In this document: positions 1 through 8,688 of the stretch, one piece after another | Position numbering within the stretch: position 1 is the first letter of the stretch | Layout of the letters: each line of letters begins with the position of its first letter | NCBI RefSeq assembly: GCF_005795905.1 | Contig: NZ_VAWE01000001.1 | Location: 1 to 64,000 of the forward strand | Length of the DNA: 64,000 bases | Direction of reading: 5' to 3' | Source of the DNA: Streptomyces marianii | Lineage (GTDB): Bacteria; Actinomycetota; Actinomycetes; Streptomycetales; Streptomycetaceae | Notes under the pieces: generated by a model | What the model was told of the DNA's origin: nothing | Databases searched by the model: none | Seen by the model: the letters and a program-made list of their open reading frames with translations, nothing else | Position numbers and translations under genes: made by a program

Positions 1-4
1 AGAG

Positions 5-197
5 CGGCCTGCTCCGCAGGCCGTCGGCCACTCCGTGGCCGTGTGCTCCACTCCGTGGAGCACGTTGGTGAGTCGGCGTGATGGGAACCCGATCGCTCCG
101 CGATCTGCTTCTCATCACGCCTCAGCTTGCCTATTTCCCTTCAACAGATCACCTGGTGACGGTTCTTCAGGAAAGTGCCCGCTCTGCGAGCACTTTC
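5..197. repeat. Telomere-like cluster of five hairpins with three-base loops
   Basis: Five palindromes follow one another. Arms 5-12/16-23 have loop TCC; 25-31/35-41 loop TCC; 43-51/55-63 loop TCC. A nested structure has outer arms 76-87/109-120 and an inner hairpin 91-96/100-105 with loop TCC. The last has arms 171-178/190-197 around an inner CGC-TCT-GCG hairpin. Serial palindromes with three-base loops are the known architecture of Streptomyces telomeres, where the 3' overhang folds and is patched by terminal-protein-primed synthesis. The bases differ from the archetypal telomere sequence, so this would be a non-archetypal end. Whether base 1 is the physical end cannot be seen; an internal palindrome cluster is the alternative. 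Confidence 0.6.
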
Positions 198-481
198 AGT
201 GCTGACTGCACGTTCGGGTGGTGCCGACGGTGACAAGGCCCAGGTCCCTCTCTTAGGAAGCAAAAAACTATTCATGTTTATGAGAACTCGTGCCTCTCCT
301 CTCGGCACCGATCCCTGCGCGCCGGAGTCTTGTGACTGTCGGGAGGTTGGAGCTACCCACAGTCGTTCAGATTGCCTTTCTATAGAGGCACTTGACCGGG
401 CATCAGGATGAGTCACCAGCGGGCCGCTTCCGCATGTTCAGAGGATGCGCAGGTCGTCCCACCCCGCCCGGGTCTCGGAGG
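198..481. other. Gene-free stretch beside the hairpins
   Basis: No convincing coding signal. It contains a locally A+T-rich patch near 262-285 and no strong terminator. It separates the telomere-like hairpins from the end of the PIN-domain gene. Confidence 0.4.
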
Positions 482-1378
482 TCAGGGTTCGATGAACGGC
501 AGGGCGACGGCGTGCAGTTTGGTCTGAAGGTTGATGTCGCTGGTGGCGACGTACCAGACGGAGCCGGGATACCGGGACTGCAGGAGCAGCGTCGAGGCGA
601 TGAATCGGTCGTCCGGGACACCCAGGTCGAGCCAGTCGGGCAGCACGTCGGACTTGGGCTCGATGTACTCGAAGACGGCGTGGACGTCGCCAGCGACCCG
701 GACCCCGCGGGTGACGTCACCGTTGGTGCGTAGCCCCTTCAGGCGGCGGTCGGCTTTTTTGGCCGCCTCGCGCAGGACGTCGGTCCGGCCGGCGCGCTTG
801 TTGTCGTCGAGTTCGCGCAATACGACCGGCAGCAGGTGTGCCATGTAGCGGGGACCGACCTGGTCGGTGTAAGCGGCGAGGTCGGGGTTGTCGATCAGCG
901 CGTTGGTGTCGACGGTCAAGCGCACCGGCCACGGGTCCGTCGGCAACAGGTCGGTCAGGCTCCGCAGCTGCTGGACCGATGCCTGCAGGAGGTTCACCGC
1001 CTCCGGCATGTGCTGCGGGACGGTCCAGTCGGACCACGTGCCCTCGCGAACCAGCCAGCGCTCCAGATGCTCCAGGCTCTCCTGGATCTTCTCTTCCGCC
1101 TCGGGAGTCGGGTGCGGGAACAGCAGCCGAAACCGCGGTTCCCAGCCCCGCAGGCGCCGCAGCAGGTCCATCCGCTGGGTCTCCAGGGCCGGGCCGCTCG
1201 GTGCCCAACCCCAGTCCGCCGCGGTCATGATGATGACTTCGTAGCTGCCCGGCCGGTTGGGGTTTACGTACCGGATCTCGGAGGCTTCCAGCACGGCAAG
1301 GTAGTCCAGCTCGATCGCATCGAGCTGCTCCAGGAGGCGCTCTCGGTAGGTCGGCGGGAGGGGCTTTTTCTGTGGCAT
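482..1378 (-). CDS. PIN-domain protein (putative ribonuclease)
   Basis: Protein of about 298 residues. The C-terminal half carries the acidic PIN residues in order: D157 in LTVDTNALID, E189 in VVLRELDD, D256/D257 in GVPDDRF and D281 in ATSDINLQ. PIN domains are Mg-dependent RNA nucleases. The N-terminal 150 residues are helical and not recognised. No small antitoxin gene lies directly upstream, so a classical VapBC module is not supported; a stand-alone nuclease is more likely. ATG at 1378 was chosen because the protein looks native from there; the frame stays open to 1432. It is the most end-proximal gene. Confidence 0.75.
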   Translation of the reverse strand: MPQKKPLPPTYRERLLEQLDAIELDYLAVLEASEIRYVNPNRPGSYEVIIMTAADWGWAPSGPALETQRMDLLRRLRGWEPRFRLLFPHPTPEAEEKIQESLEHLERWLVREGTWSDWTVPQHMPEAVNLLQASVQQLRSLTDLLPTDPWPVRLTVDTNALIDNPDLAAYTDQVGPRYMAHLLPVVLRELDDNKRAGRTDVLREAAKKADRRLKGLRTNGDVTRGVRVAGDVHAVFEYIEPKSDVLPDWLDLGVPDDRFIASTLLLQSRYPGSVWYVATSDINLQTKLHAVALPFIEP

Positions 1379-1720
1379 CCACCGATGATGGCCCATCTGA
1401 CTGACATCCCTCGCCTTGCCGTGTCCTGCCACGGGAAAGCCCGTGCACCAGGGCCCTGTTGGGGGGCGCCTGGGCTCCCGTCATGTACAGCTTGCACCCG
1501 TTGTCCGGGCCTTTCGGGTCGAGGCTTCGGTCCCTGTGCTCTTACACCGGGCATCCTGCCGCGCTGAAACGCGGCCAGCCGTCCACGGTCCTCGCCATCG
1601 GTGGTCGGTCTGGCCTGGATCAACGACCACGCCGGTGCGTGACGCGCTCGCTTGGTCTCCTTCCGTCGCGGGCGGAGTGGCAGTTGCCTGCCCGATGCGC
1701 TGTCCGCGGGCCGGGCGCTG
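1379..1720. other. Intergenic region, nothing recognised
   Basis: Several short frames are open here on both strands but none has a plausible ribosome site or native-looking composition. The region probably holds the promoter of the PIN gene and the terminator of the helicase gene, both read leftward. Confidence 0.35.
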
Positions 1721-4156
1721 TTACTCGGATGCGGGGGAAGTCCAGTCCGTCTGGAGGATCTGCGCCATCAAGTCGTCTTGTTCCTTGGTGAGTTGGCCCG
1801 TGTCGCGCCGGGTGCGGGCCTTGCACAGCCACGGTCCGATCATGATGCGTTCTCCGTCGACGTCGATCCATTCCCGTGCGCTGGGCGGTCGGTCCCAGTG
1901 CTCGACGAAGAGCCGCAGGATCTGCGCGTTGTGTTCGAAGGAACGGCGGGTCCGCTTCGCTGCGGGCCTCGCCGGCTTGGCAGGGGGCAGGGTGGTGGCG
2001 GGGGTCAGCCGCAGGCGGGTGAGGAGATCGCGTTGCGCGGGAGCGAGGCGGTCCCAGGTGGAGAGCTGGCGGTGCAGCCAGCTTCCCATCTTCACGTCGT
2101 CGATCACTGTGCCGCGGTGCAGGGTGTCGAGGCTGTGGCCGGCTTCGATGTGGCGTCGCAGGAGGTGGTACTTGCGGTGCCAGTCGGGGCCGTGCGGGAG
2201 GGTCCAGTGGGGGTCGAGGGCGTCGAGCTGGGCCAGGCGGTCGGGATCGAGACGGTTCTCGCGGGCGAGGGCGCGCTGGGTTACGAGGAAGCGGCCGCCG
2301 GGCTGGTGCTCGGGGATGGCGAGGTGGCCGTGCTCGGCGTGGAAGGCGGTGATGGTGGTGAGGTTGCCCTGCCAGGCGGCTTCGTGGTCGTCCCAGATCA
2401 TGCCGAGTTCATCGAGTTCGGCGATCCAGTCCTCGGTGAGGAGGCCTTGTCTGCGGGCGGTGCGCTGGCCGGTGACGAAGGCGCCGAGCCGGTAGCCGTA
2501 GGCGTCTTCGTAGTCGGTGGGGACGCGCAGGTGGCGGTGTTCGGTGTGGAAGCGGGTGGCGGCCGCCAGGCCGGCGCGGCGGGGGGCGGAGAGGGCGGCG
2601 GCGTTGGCGGGCCAGGCGATCAGGTCCATCGCCCGGGCGATGCTGTCGGGGTCGAGGGTGAAGTCGAAGCGGAAGCGGCGGGCCAGGAGCGTGCGGGTGC
2701 CTTGTTCCAGGCGGCGTTTTGCGGTGGTACGGGGGGCGCGGGCGGCGATGGTCTGGTCGTGGTGGCGCAGGGCTGCTGTGACGAGCCAGAGGGCTTCGTA
2801 GGGGGTGCCGAGGAGGTCGGTGGGGTCGGCGCCGTGAGGGATGTAGGCGGGGACGACGAGGCTGGCGGTCTTTGCGGTCTGGGTGGGGGGTTTGCGTAGG
2901 GCGCGGCCGAGGGCCTGGACGATACGGCGGACGCTGGCGGTGCGGTCGGCGAAGACGACGGCGTCGACGGCCGGCAGGTCGACGCCCTCCCCCAGTACTT
3001 GGGCGTTGGTCAGCACGGCGCGGTCGGCGGTAGCGAAGTCGGTGAGGATGTCGTGGCGCTGGCCGGGACTGTGGGTGCCGTTGATCGACTGGACTACCAG
3101 GTCGCTGGTCCAGGCGGGACGTTGGTCGTCGGTGAGGGTGCGCAGGGTGTGGGGGAACTGGCAGGCGAAGTCGGTGGCGTCGGCGACCTGCTGGAAGTAC
3201 ACGATCACGTGGTGGAGGTCGTGTTCGGTCATCGCTTTGAGGACTGCCAGGTGCAGGGCGGTGGTGCGGCGTGCGGTCGGGCCGAAGCCGGAGTAGGTGT
3301 CGGGGGTGGTGAGGACGGTGCGCAGGTGGGTGTCGGTGATCGTGGGGACGACCAGTTGGTAGTCGGCGAGGACTCCGTCGTCGATGGCATCGGCGTGGCT
3401 GTAGGTGTGCAGGCGGGGGCCGAAGATCTTGGGGTCCGCCATGGAGGCGACGAGGGCGGGGGTGTCCCAGGCGGGGGCGGTGGCTGCGGTGCGTTTGGGC
3501 TGGGGGCGGGTGGTGGGTGCTTCGGTCAGGCGGGGTGGGTCCCATTCGTAGGGGGTGGCGGTCAGGTAGAGGCGGCGGTCGGCTCGGATGCGGGTGTGGT
3601 CGTGCAGGACGGTCCAGTCCTTGTCCCAGCTTCCCGCGGTGCGGTGTGCCTCGTCGACGATCAGGAGGTCGAAGGTCGGCACGGGAGCACGGGTGTGCTG
3701 GGTCTGTTCGATTCTCGGGAGGGAGTCAAGCGTGACGAAGACAGTGGCGTGCTCGTGCCGGGCCAGCCACGTTGCCAGGAACTCTGGGTTGTTGGTGCTG
3801 TGGACGGCTGCTCCGGCCAGGACCGGGTGCTTGGCTGCGGCCAGGGATGAGACGGCCATCATCGGTTCTGGGCGTCCGTCGTTGCGGGCTGCGCTGGCCC
3901 ACTGCGAGATGAGGTCCAGGCTCGGCACGGCGATCAGCAGGTGTCGGGCGTCGAGGGCTTCGGCGGTCCGCAGCGCGGTGAGCGTTTTGCCTGTGCCGCA
4001 AGCCGAGACCATGTGTCCGCGGGTGTGTTCGCGTGCCAGGTGACGTGCCGCGCTGTCGACCGCCCGCTGCTGGTCCGGGCGTAGTGAGAGCCGGGCGGGG
4101 CGGGTGCGGGAAGCGGTGACGGCGGAGATCTCGGCGATGGGCTCCTCAGAGGGCAT
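1721..4156 (-). CDS. DEAD/DEAH helicase with helicase-associated (HA) repeats
   Basis: Superfamily 2 helicase of 811 residues. Walker A is SACGTGKT at 51-58, DEAH at 168-171, and LTATPYEW follows as motif III. Motif VI-like VQALGRALRK lies in the second RecA domain. The C-terminal third has three to four HA repeats of the type W...HG.L.VP...G..LG......R..L......LD.LG..W. This architecture is common next to Streptomyces telomeres, where a helicase-like gene (ttrA type) affects conjugal transfer of linear replicons; that role is inferred. The ATG at 4156 has GAGGA 14 bases upstream; the frame is open to 4282. It is paralogous to the helicase at 5363-7345. Confidence 0.85.
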   Translation of the reverse strand: MPSEEPIAEISAVTASRTRPARLSLRPDQQRAVDSAARHLAREHTRGHMVSACGTGKTLTALRTAEALDARHLLIAVPSLDLISQWASAARNDGRPEPMMAVSSLAAAKHPVLAGAAVHSTNNPEFLATWLARHEHATVFVTLDSLPRIEQTQHTRAPVPTFDLLIVDEAHRTAGSWDKDWTVLHDHTRIRADRRLYLTATPYEWDPPRLTEAPTTRPQPKRTAATAPAWDTPALVASMADPKIFGPRLHTYSHADAIDDGVLADYQLVVPTITDTHLRTVLTTPDTYSGFGPTARRTTALHLAVLKAMTEHDLHHVIVYFQQVADATDFACQFPHTLRTLTDDQRPAWTSDLVVQSINGTHSPGQRHDILTDFATADRAVLTNAQVLGEGVDLPAVDAVVFADRTASVRRIVQALGRALRKPPTQTAKTASLVVPAYIPHGADPTDLLGTPYEALWLVTAALRHHDQTIAARAPRTTAKRRLEQGTRTLLARRFRFDFTLDPDSIARAMDLIAWPANAAALSAPRRAGLAAATRFHTEHRHLRVPTDYEDAYGYRLGAFVTGQRTARRQGLLTEDWIAELDELGMIWDDHEAAWQGNLTTITAFHAEHGHLAIPEHQPGGRFLVTQRALARENRLDPDRLAQLDALDPHWTLPHGPDWHRKYHLLRRHIEAGHSLDTLHRGTVIDDVKMGSWLHRQLSTWDRLAPAQRDLLTRLRLTPATTLPPAKPARPAAKRTRRSFEHNAQILRLFVEHWDRPPSAREWIDVDGERIMIGPWLCKARTRRDTGQLTKEQDDLMAQILQTDWTSPASE

Positions 4157-4313
4157 TGAAACAAGATCCTCAGTGCGCGATGGAGCGGTGGCCGGCGGGA
4201 TCCATCGTGTCAGGTGTCCTTCGCTGAGTGGTGTTGTGAGAGGAGCGGGCCGGGTCGGTGGGTGCGGGTTGTGTCCGTGCAACGTTAGGGGATGGCGTGG
4301 GGCTGGTCTGCGG

Positions 4314-4817
4314 TTAGGCGAACAGGGCTTCTACCAGGACTGCTTGGAGCCTTCCTTCTTTTAGGGCGGTCGTGATTTCGGCTGCGGAGGGGTCTCCAGT
4401 CAGGCCGGTGCACAGGACCGCGCAGGGCGGCTCGTTCTGGGTCATCTTCCACATCGCGTCGGACAGAACGGTGACCGGGACGCGGAAGGTCTGCGTCTCT
4501 TCAAGGGTGGGGCCCTCGTAGTAGATGCCCCTGAAGGTGCGGTCCTGGGTAGCAAAGACGGCCTTCCACTTCTGGTGGGCCTCGGGGATGGTCTCTCCCT
4601 GCCAGGTCGGCCAGATGAAGCGGCTTGGATCGACGTCGGTCTCGGCCAGGTGGGTGGCGGGGCTCACCACGATCACGATCACGTCGGTGCCCAGAGTGAC
4701 TTCGTTGATGAGTTCGGTCAGGCGGTTGACCTGTACCTGTGAGGTGGGGAGTGTGACGTGGGTGAGGCCGATGTTGAAGGCAGGCAGCCGGCCGGGCGAG
4801 TGGGGCGGTGTCGTCAT
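4314..4817 (-). CDS. Hypothetical protein between two HA helicases
   Basis: 167 residues, no family recognised. It begins MTTPPHSPGR and has an alternating hydrophobic segment around residues 42-54 (GTDVIVIVVSP) that looks like a buried beta strand. No signal peptide or clear membrane helix is present. The start is supported by AGGAG ten bases upstream of the ATG. It lies on the same strand between the two helicase genes, with about 160 bases to the upstream gene of the first helicase, so it may be co-transcribed with it. Composition and start signal support a real gene; function is unknown. Confidence 0.6.
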   Translation of the reverse strand: MTTPPHSPGRLPAFNIGLTHVTLPTSQVQVNRLTELINEVTLGTDVIVIVVSPATHLAETDVDPSRFIWPTWQGETIPEAHQKWKAVFATQDRTFRGIYYEGPTLEETQTFRVPVTVLSDAMWKMTQNEPPCAVLCTGLTGDPSAAEITTALKEGRLQAVLVEALFA

Positions 4818-5015
4818 GATGCCGTGCTCCTGGTTGAGGTCGTTCGGTTCTTTCGTGCTTTTGGGCTGCGGTACGTCTGGTGATGTCTGCCGGGCTCGGG
4901 TTCCGGGTCTGTTGGGCGGGTGCGGCGGGCGCTGCCGGGAGGATCCGGTGCAGCCGTTCGTTCGGGGGGGGCGGAGCGCAGGGGCGCGCCCGTGGTCTGC
5001 CGGTTGGTCGGCGGT

Positions 5016-5414
5016 TCAGGGTGTGCGGTGCCGGTGGCGTGAGATCCAGCGCATGTCGAGGGCTTCCAGGGCGTCCAGTTGTTCTCGCGAGAGGGCCTGC
5101 GGAAAACGCCGCTTCTCGGCGAGCCACCTTCCCAAGGCGAAGCCGTCTTCGCAGGTGTAGTTGTAGGGAACGTCCAGGTGTTGGTGGCGGCAGCGGTAGG
5201 CGTAGGCGGCCTTCAACCCTCGGGCGAAGGCCCGTTGGGAAGAGCCTCGCGGGCGGCGCAGCAGGAGGGCCAGGGGGTGCTCGATGGGGAGGTCGCCCAT
5301 GAGGTGGCGCTGGTAGTCCTCGAGCCCGGCGAGGTTGTCGATCTGCTCGGCCAGCCATTGGGTCAGCACAGGGGCGGCGCCGGTGAGTTGGTGCGGGCGT
5401 AGGTGCGTTTCCAT
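5016..5414 (-). CDS. Detached C-terminal HA repeat of the upstream helicase
   Basis: 132 residues ending in a near-perfect HA repeat: HLDVPYNYTCEDGFALGRWL followed by a QLDALEALDMRW-type end. It overlaps the last 52 bases of the helicase gene in the -1 frame. In related helicases the linker after the ..WKRTYAR segment runs straight on into sequence like HQLTGAAPVLTQWLAEQID, which here is in this frame. The piece is therefore most likely the missing C-terminus of the helicase, separated by a one-base frame change near 5385-5405. It could be expressed alone from the ATG at 5414, which has AAAGG about 12 bases upstream. Decay, sequencing error and a split gene are all possible. Confidence 0.6.
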   Translation of the reverse strand: METHLRPHQLTGAAPVLTQWLAEQIDNLAGLEDYQRHLMGDLPIEHPLALLLRRPRGSSQRAFARGLKAAYAYRCRHQHLDVPYNYTCEDGFALGRWLAEKRRFPQALSREQLDALEALDMRWISRHRHRTP

Positions 5415-7345
5415 TCGGCTCTGCCTTTGGTGTTCCACCAGGGGTAGATCTCGTTCAGGGCCCGCTGGTAGCAGTGGGGCAGGCGGCGGGTGTTGGCTTC
5501 CTTTCGGCTGTCGGCGAGCCAGCGGCCCAGGTGCAGGCCTTGGTGGTGTTCGACCCACCGGGGGGCGAGGTGTCCGTGGCGGGTGACGTAGTCGCGGGCG
5601 ATGAGGAGCTTGCGCTCGATGCTGTGCGGAGGGTGCTCCCAGATCATGCCGAGGGTGTCCAGTGCTGCGATGCGTTCGGGTAGGAGCAGGCCGTTCTTGC
5701 GCATGGAGCGCTGTGCGCCGATCCACCAGCCGAGGTAGAAGCGGCCGTCGTGGAGGTAGCGGCTGGGGACGTCGAGGTGGCCGTTTTGGAGGTAGAAGTC
5801 TGTGGCGACCTCGAAGGCGGCCTCCCATACGCGGTTGGGGGCCATGACATCGTTCAGGTCGAGAACGGGGATGATCTCGTCGGCGCGTTCCGGGCGCGGG
5901 GCGATCTGGGGGGTGGCGGTGGGGTCGCTCGGGTACCGGAAGTGGTCGACGAGGTGGAAGGTGTGCTCGTCGTAGACGTCGAGGTCGATGAGAACCCGGT
6001 AGATCAGGTGGAAGGCGGTTTTCTTGACGGCCTCCTCGAGGGTTTCGCCGGGTGCCATGTAGATGGGGATGACGATGGTGGAGATCTTGTTGTCGCCTGG
6101 GGTCTGGCGCAGTGCGCGTCCGATGGACTGGATGATGTCGATGCTGCTGGTCTTGGGGTGGGCGAAGAGCAGGGAGTCGATGGCGGGGATGTCGACGCCT
6201 TCGGCGCAGCAGCGGCAGTTGGTGAGGACGGCCCGGCGGGCCGGCTGCTGTGAGGCGGGGGTGTTGAGGGGCGCGGAGGCGAAGTCGGTGTAATTCTTGT
6301 GGCGTTCGAAGGGACTCTGCCGGGAGCTGACGGTGCCGACCTGCAGGGGCGCGTGGTAGGCCGGGGGCATCAGGGCCGCGGTCTCGTGGAGTGTTTCGGC
6401 GAAGACGTCCGCCGCGGCGATGCAGGGGTGGAAGGTCAGCGTGCGGCGCAGGTCGTAGCGGTGCTGCGCGACCAGCAGGGCCACTTGAGCGGCTGCGGCA
6501 CGCAAGGCTTCGCCGGTCCAGGTGTTCGCGGGAAGCCGGTTCAGGAGGCCCCGCAGGTCTTCGTCTCTGATCACGACGCCGGCGATACGGTAGTCGGCGA
6601 GGAGCCCCTCATCGATCGCCTCTCTCAGGGAGATGCGGTAGACGACGGGCCCGTAGATGCTCACGTCGTCCATGGAGGCGATGACAGTGTCCGCGTTGAT
6701 GCCCTTTTCGCGAGCTTTCTTCTCGTCGAAGACACGGGGCGTCGCGGTCATGTAGAGACGGTGGCGGGCGGGCAGCTTGTCGTCGTGGTGGATGCGGGCC
6801 CAGGGCTTGTCGTAGTCACCGGCGGTGCGGTGGGCTTCGTCGCCGACCACGACGTCCCAGCGGGGCAGATGGAAGTCGCGGTGGGCTTCGACGACCTTGT
6901 CCAGGGAGTCGTAGGTGCAGAACACGTTGAGCGGTCCTGGGGTGTCGGCTGCCTGCCAGGCCAGGTCGTCGGCGGTGCCCACCATGGTGAGGACGTCGGC
7001 CAGGTACGGGTCTGCCGGGTGGCTTGAGGAACAGACACCGAGGTAGCGGCCGGGACGTCCTTCGCTGTGCCATTTCGCGGCGGTCTGCTCAAGCAGTCGC
7101 AGGGAGGGGACTGCCACCAGGGAGGCGCCTTGAGGCGCGGTTTCCTGGACGACGTGCAGGGCCACCAGGGTCTTTCCGGTGCCGGTGGCCATGTAAACGC
7201 TGACACGGCGGTAGCCCTCGATGAAGCTGCTCGCGGCGGTGTCGACGGCGATTTGCTGGCCTCCGCGCAGGCGGGTCTTCAGGCGCGAGGCAGTCGCGGG
7301 GGCGGGGACGGTCGTGTCCGGGCGGATGCGTGTCGTCGTGGCCAT
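5363..7345 (-). CDS. DEAD/DEAH helicase with HA repeats
   Basis: 660 residues. Walker A is ATGTGKT at 53-59, GDEAH at 169-172, then MTATPRVF (motif III). A second RecA domain contains IIQSIGRALRQTPG. Two or more HA repeats follow, for example NGHLDVPSRYLHDGRFYLG. GGGGGAGG lies directly upstream of the ATG at 7345, giving a confident start. The protein stops early with APPLC at 5363 while its expected last HA repeat continues in the -1 frame. It is a paralogue of the helicase at 1721-4156; together they form a telomere-proximal pair. Role in replicon maintenance or transfer is inferred from the family's location in other Streptomyces. Confidence 0.85.
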   Translation of the reverse strand: MATTTRIRPDTTVPAPATASRLKTRLRGGQQIAVDTAASSFIEGYRRVSVYMATGTGKTLVALHVVQETAPQGASLVAVPSLRLLEQTAAKWHSEGRPGRYLGVCSSSHPADPYLADVLTMVGTADDLAWQAADTPGPLNVFCTYDSLDKVVEAHRDFHLPRWDVVVGDEAHRTAGDYDKPWARIHHDDKLPARHRLYMTATPRVFDEKKAREKGINADTVIASMDDVSIYGPVVYRISLREAIDEGLLADYRIAGVVIRDEDLRGLLNRLPANTWTGEALRAAAAQVALLVAQHRYDLRRTLTFHPCIAAADVFAETLHETAALMPPAYHAPLQVGTVSSRQSPFERHKNYTDFASAPLNTPASQQPARRAVLTNCRCCAEGVDIPAIDSLLFAHPKTSSIDIIQSIGRALRQTPGDNKISTIVIPIYMAPGETLEEAVKKTAFHLIYRVLIDLDVYDEHTFHLVDHFRYPSDPTATPQIAPRPERADEIIPVLDLNDVMAPNRVWEAAFEVATDFYLQNGHLDVPSRYLHDGRFYLGWWIGAQRSMRKNGLLLPERIAALDTLGMIWEHPPHSIERKLLIARDYVTRHGHLAPRWVEHHQGLHLGRWLADSRKEANTRRLPHCYQRALNEIYPWWNTKGRAEWKRTYARTNSPAPPLC

Positions 7346-7521
7346 GGTCCTCCCCCGGGTGACGGTGTGCACAGGCACCTGGTTCACAGGGTGGAAGGAG
7401 TGTGCGAGGCCGTGCCTGGGCGTTCGCCTGGGTTCACCTGAACGAGTGTCGGTGCTCTTGACCGCCTGCTGGCGGGCCGGTCACGGTGACCCGTGGTGAC
7501 GGCTTCGGCGGAAGGGCAGCG

Positions 7522-8559
7522 GTGCTGGACGATCCCGGTCTGTACGGGCCTCGCCGGCCGCTGCCGCTGCGTGTGCGGCCGGTGCCGGGTGAGTCGACGG
7601 GGTCGTTCGTGAACCGGCTCGCGCACGCCAACGGCCTGAGCCTGGCGGCGTTCCTCGACCGCGTCGGACAGGGCGAGGCATCCGCGTACACCGAACGGGT
7701 GGAGAAGTACCCGCAGTCCACCGAGATGTACATGAACGAGGCGGGGCTGCGCTATCTGGCTGTCCTTGCTGACCGTGCGTCTGGTCTTCTCCAGCAGGAT
7801 CTGCCCAGCCTGGGCGCGGAGCACCTGCTGCCAGGCGAAGAGGCGGCGCAGTGGTGGTGGCGCTGGGAGCCCGTGGCGGGGCACCTCGTGCGGTACTGCC
7901 CGCTGTGTGCCGATGCCTTGGGTGTCGGCCAGACGGTGTGGCTGATGTCGCCGGACAGCTGGCAGGTCTGTCTGCGGCACGGTTACTGGTCGGACGACTC
8001 CCGCGGCCGTGGTCCGGACTTCGTGCAGCTGGCCGAGCTGCCCGAGACGGTGACGGCGCACCAGGTGCGGCAGCAGCTGGCCGAACGGTGGGGGCCGGCC
8101 GGCGAGGAGTTGTTCGCCGATGCCTTCCAGGTGGCGGTGTACTGGTGGACGCGGATGCCGGACACCGTATGTTGGGTGCGCCGGGCCTGGACGGCTGGGC
8201 TGGACGCGCGGGAGATGCGGGCGGCCCCACTGGTGATCTACTCGGAGGCCGCGGAACTCGCGGGCGCCATGCTGGACTTCGAACGCGCGGGGCGGCGGGA
8301 TACGGCGGACCGGTCCCGATGGCTTGCGGGCGTGGAGCAGTTGATGGCCGGGTGGGGGGTAGACGTGACTGAAGGGCGTCAGGCGCTGCTGATGTGGCTG
8401 GGGCGCCACCGTAGGGGGGTGCCCGCGCCGTCCGGTCCGGCGGGCCGAAGCGGGCTGGTGCTTGGGGCGGGGCACAGCCGGATCGCGTCCCGGACCGGTC
8501 CGGGGAGCCAACGCTCGTGCCTGACCTGGCAGTTGGGCATGGCGGCCGCCGACATGTAG
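7522..8559 (+). CDS. tniQ: TniQ-family protein
   Basis: 345 residues. The N-terminus has the TniQ hallmark PLRVRPVPGESTGSFVNRLA, then a zinc-finger region with CPLC near residue 120 and WQVCLRHGYW soon after. TniQ/TnsD proteins select the target for Tn7-like transposons and pass it to the TnsC ATPase. GGAAGGG six bases before the GTG at 7522 decides the start; the frame is open to 7486. The gene stands alone: its partner genes tnsABC lie 11 kb to the right. It faces an initiator tRNA gene 56 bases beyond its stop codon, across a perfect palindrome. It might direct insertion to that tRNA or be a leftover of another element; neither can be proved here. Confidence 0.85.
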   Translation: MLDDPGLYGPRRPLPLRVRPVPGESTGSFVNRLAHANGLSLAAFLDRVGQGEASAYTERVEKYPQSTEMYMNEAGLRYLAVLADRASGLLQQDLPSLGAEHLLPGEEAAQWWWRWEPVAGHLVRYCPLCADALGVGQTVWLMSPDSWQVCLRHGYWSDDSRGRGPDFVQLAELPETVTAHQVRQQLAERWGPAGEELFADAFQVAVYWWTRMPDTVCWVRRAWTAGLDAREMRAAPLVIYSEAAELAGAMLDFERAGRRDTADRSRWLAGVEQLMAGWGVDVTEGRQALLMWLGRHRRGVPAPSGPAGRSGLVLGAGHSRIASRTGPGSQRSCLTWQLGMAAADM

Positions 8560-8570
8560 GCGTCATAGAG

Positions 8571-8606
8571 TGGAGGGCTCGCAACCGTACGGTTGCGAGC
8601 CCTCCA
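8571..8606. terminator. Perfect 36-bp palindrome between convergent tniQ and tRNA genes
   Basis: Every base from 8571 to 8606 pairs with its mirror, starting TGGAGGGCTCGCAACCGT and ending in its complement. It sits between two genes that converge, so a bidirectional terminator is the simplest reading. No T-run follows on either strand, which is usual in Streptomyces. The length and perfection would also suit a protein-binding site. Confidence 0.65.
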
Positions 8607-8614
8607 CCTTGCAG

Positions 8615-8688
8615 TAGCGGGGACAGGATTTGAACCTGCGACCTCTGGGTTATGAGCCCAGCGAGCTACCGAGCTGCTCCACCCCGCG
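8615..8688 (-). tRNA. Initiator tRNA-fMet (CAT)
   Basis: A complete cloverleaf on the minus strand: acceptor 5' CGCGGGG pairs with CCCCGC at the 3' end, leaving position 1 C unpaired with U72. The anticodon stem-loop CTGGG-CTCATAA-CCCAG has the three G:C pairs that mark initiator tRNA, and the anticodon is CAT. The T arm is CAGGTTCAAATCCTG. CCA is not encoded. The unpaired first base and the GGG:CCC stem separate it from elongator tRNA-Met. An initiator tRNA gene is unusual in an accessory, end-proximal region. Confidence 0.93.

Noticed and set aside
482..1378. VapBC toxin-antitoxin module
   Set aside because: The PIN protein is twice the size of VapC toxins and no small antitoxin gene precedes it.
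1652..2899. Long plus-strand frame rich in G, V and E
   Set aside because: Antisense image of the HA helicase; repetitive G/V/E composition is typical of a shadow frame.
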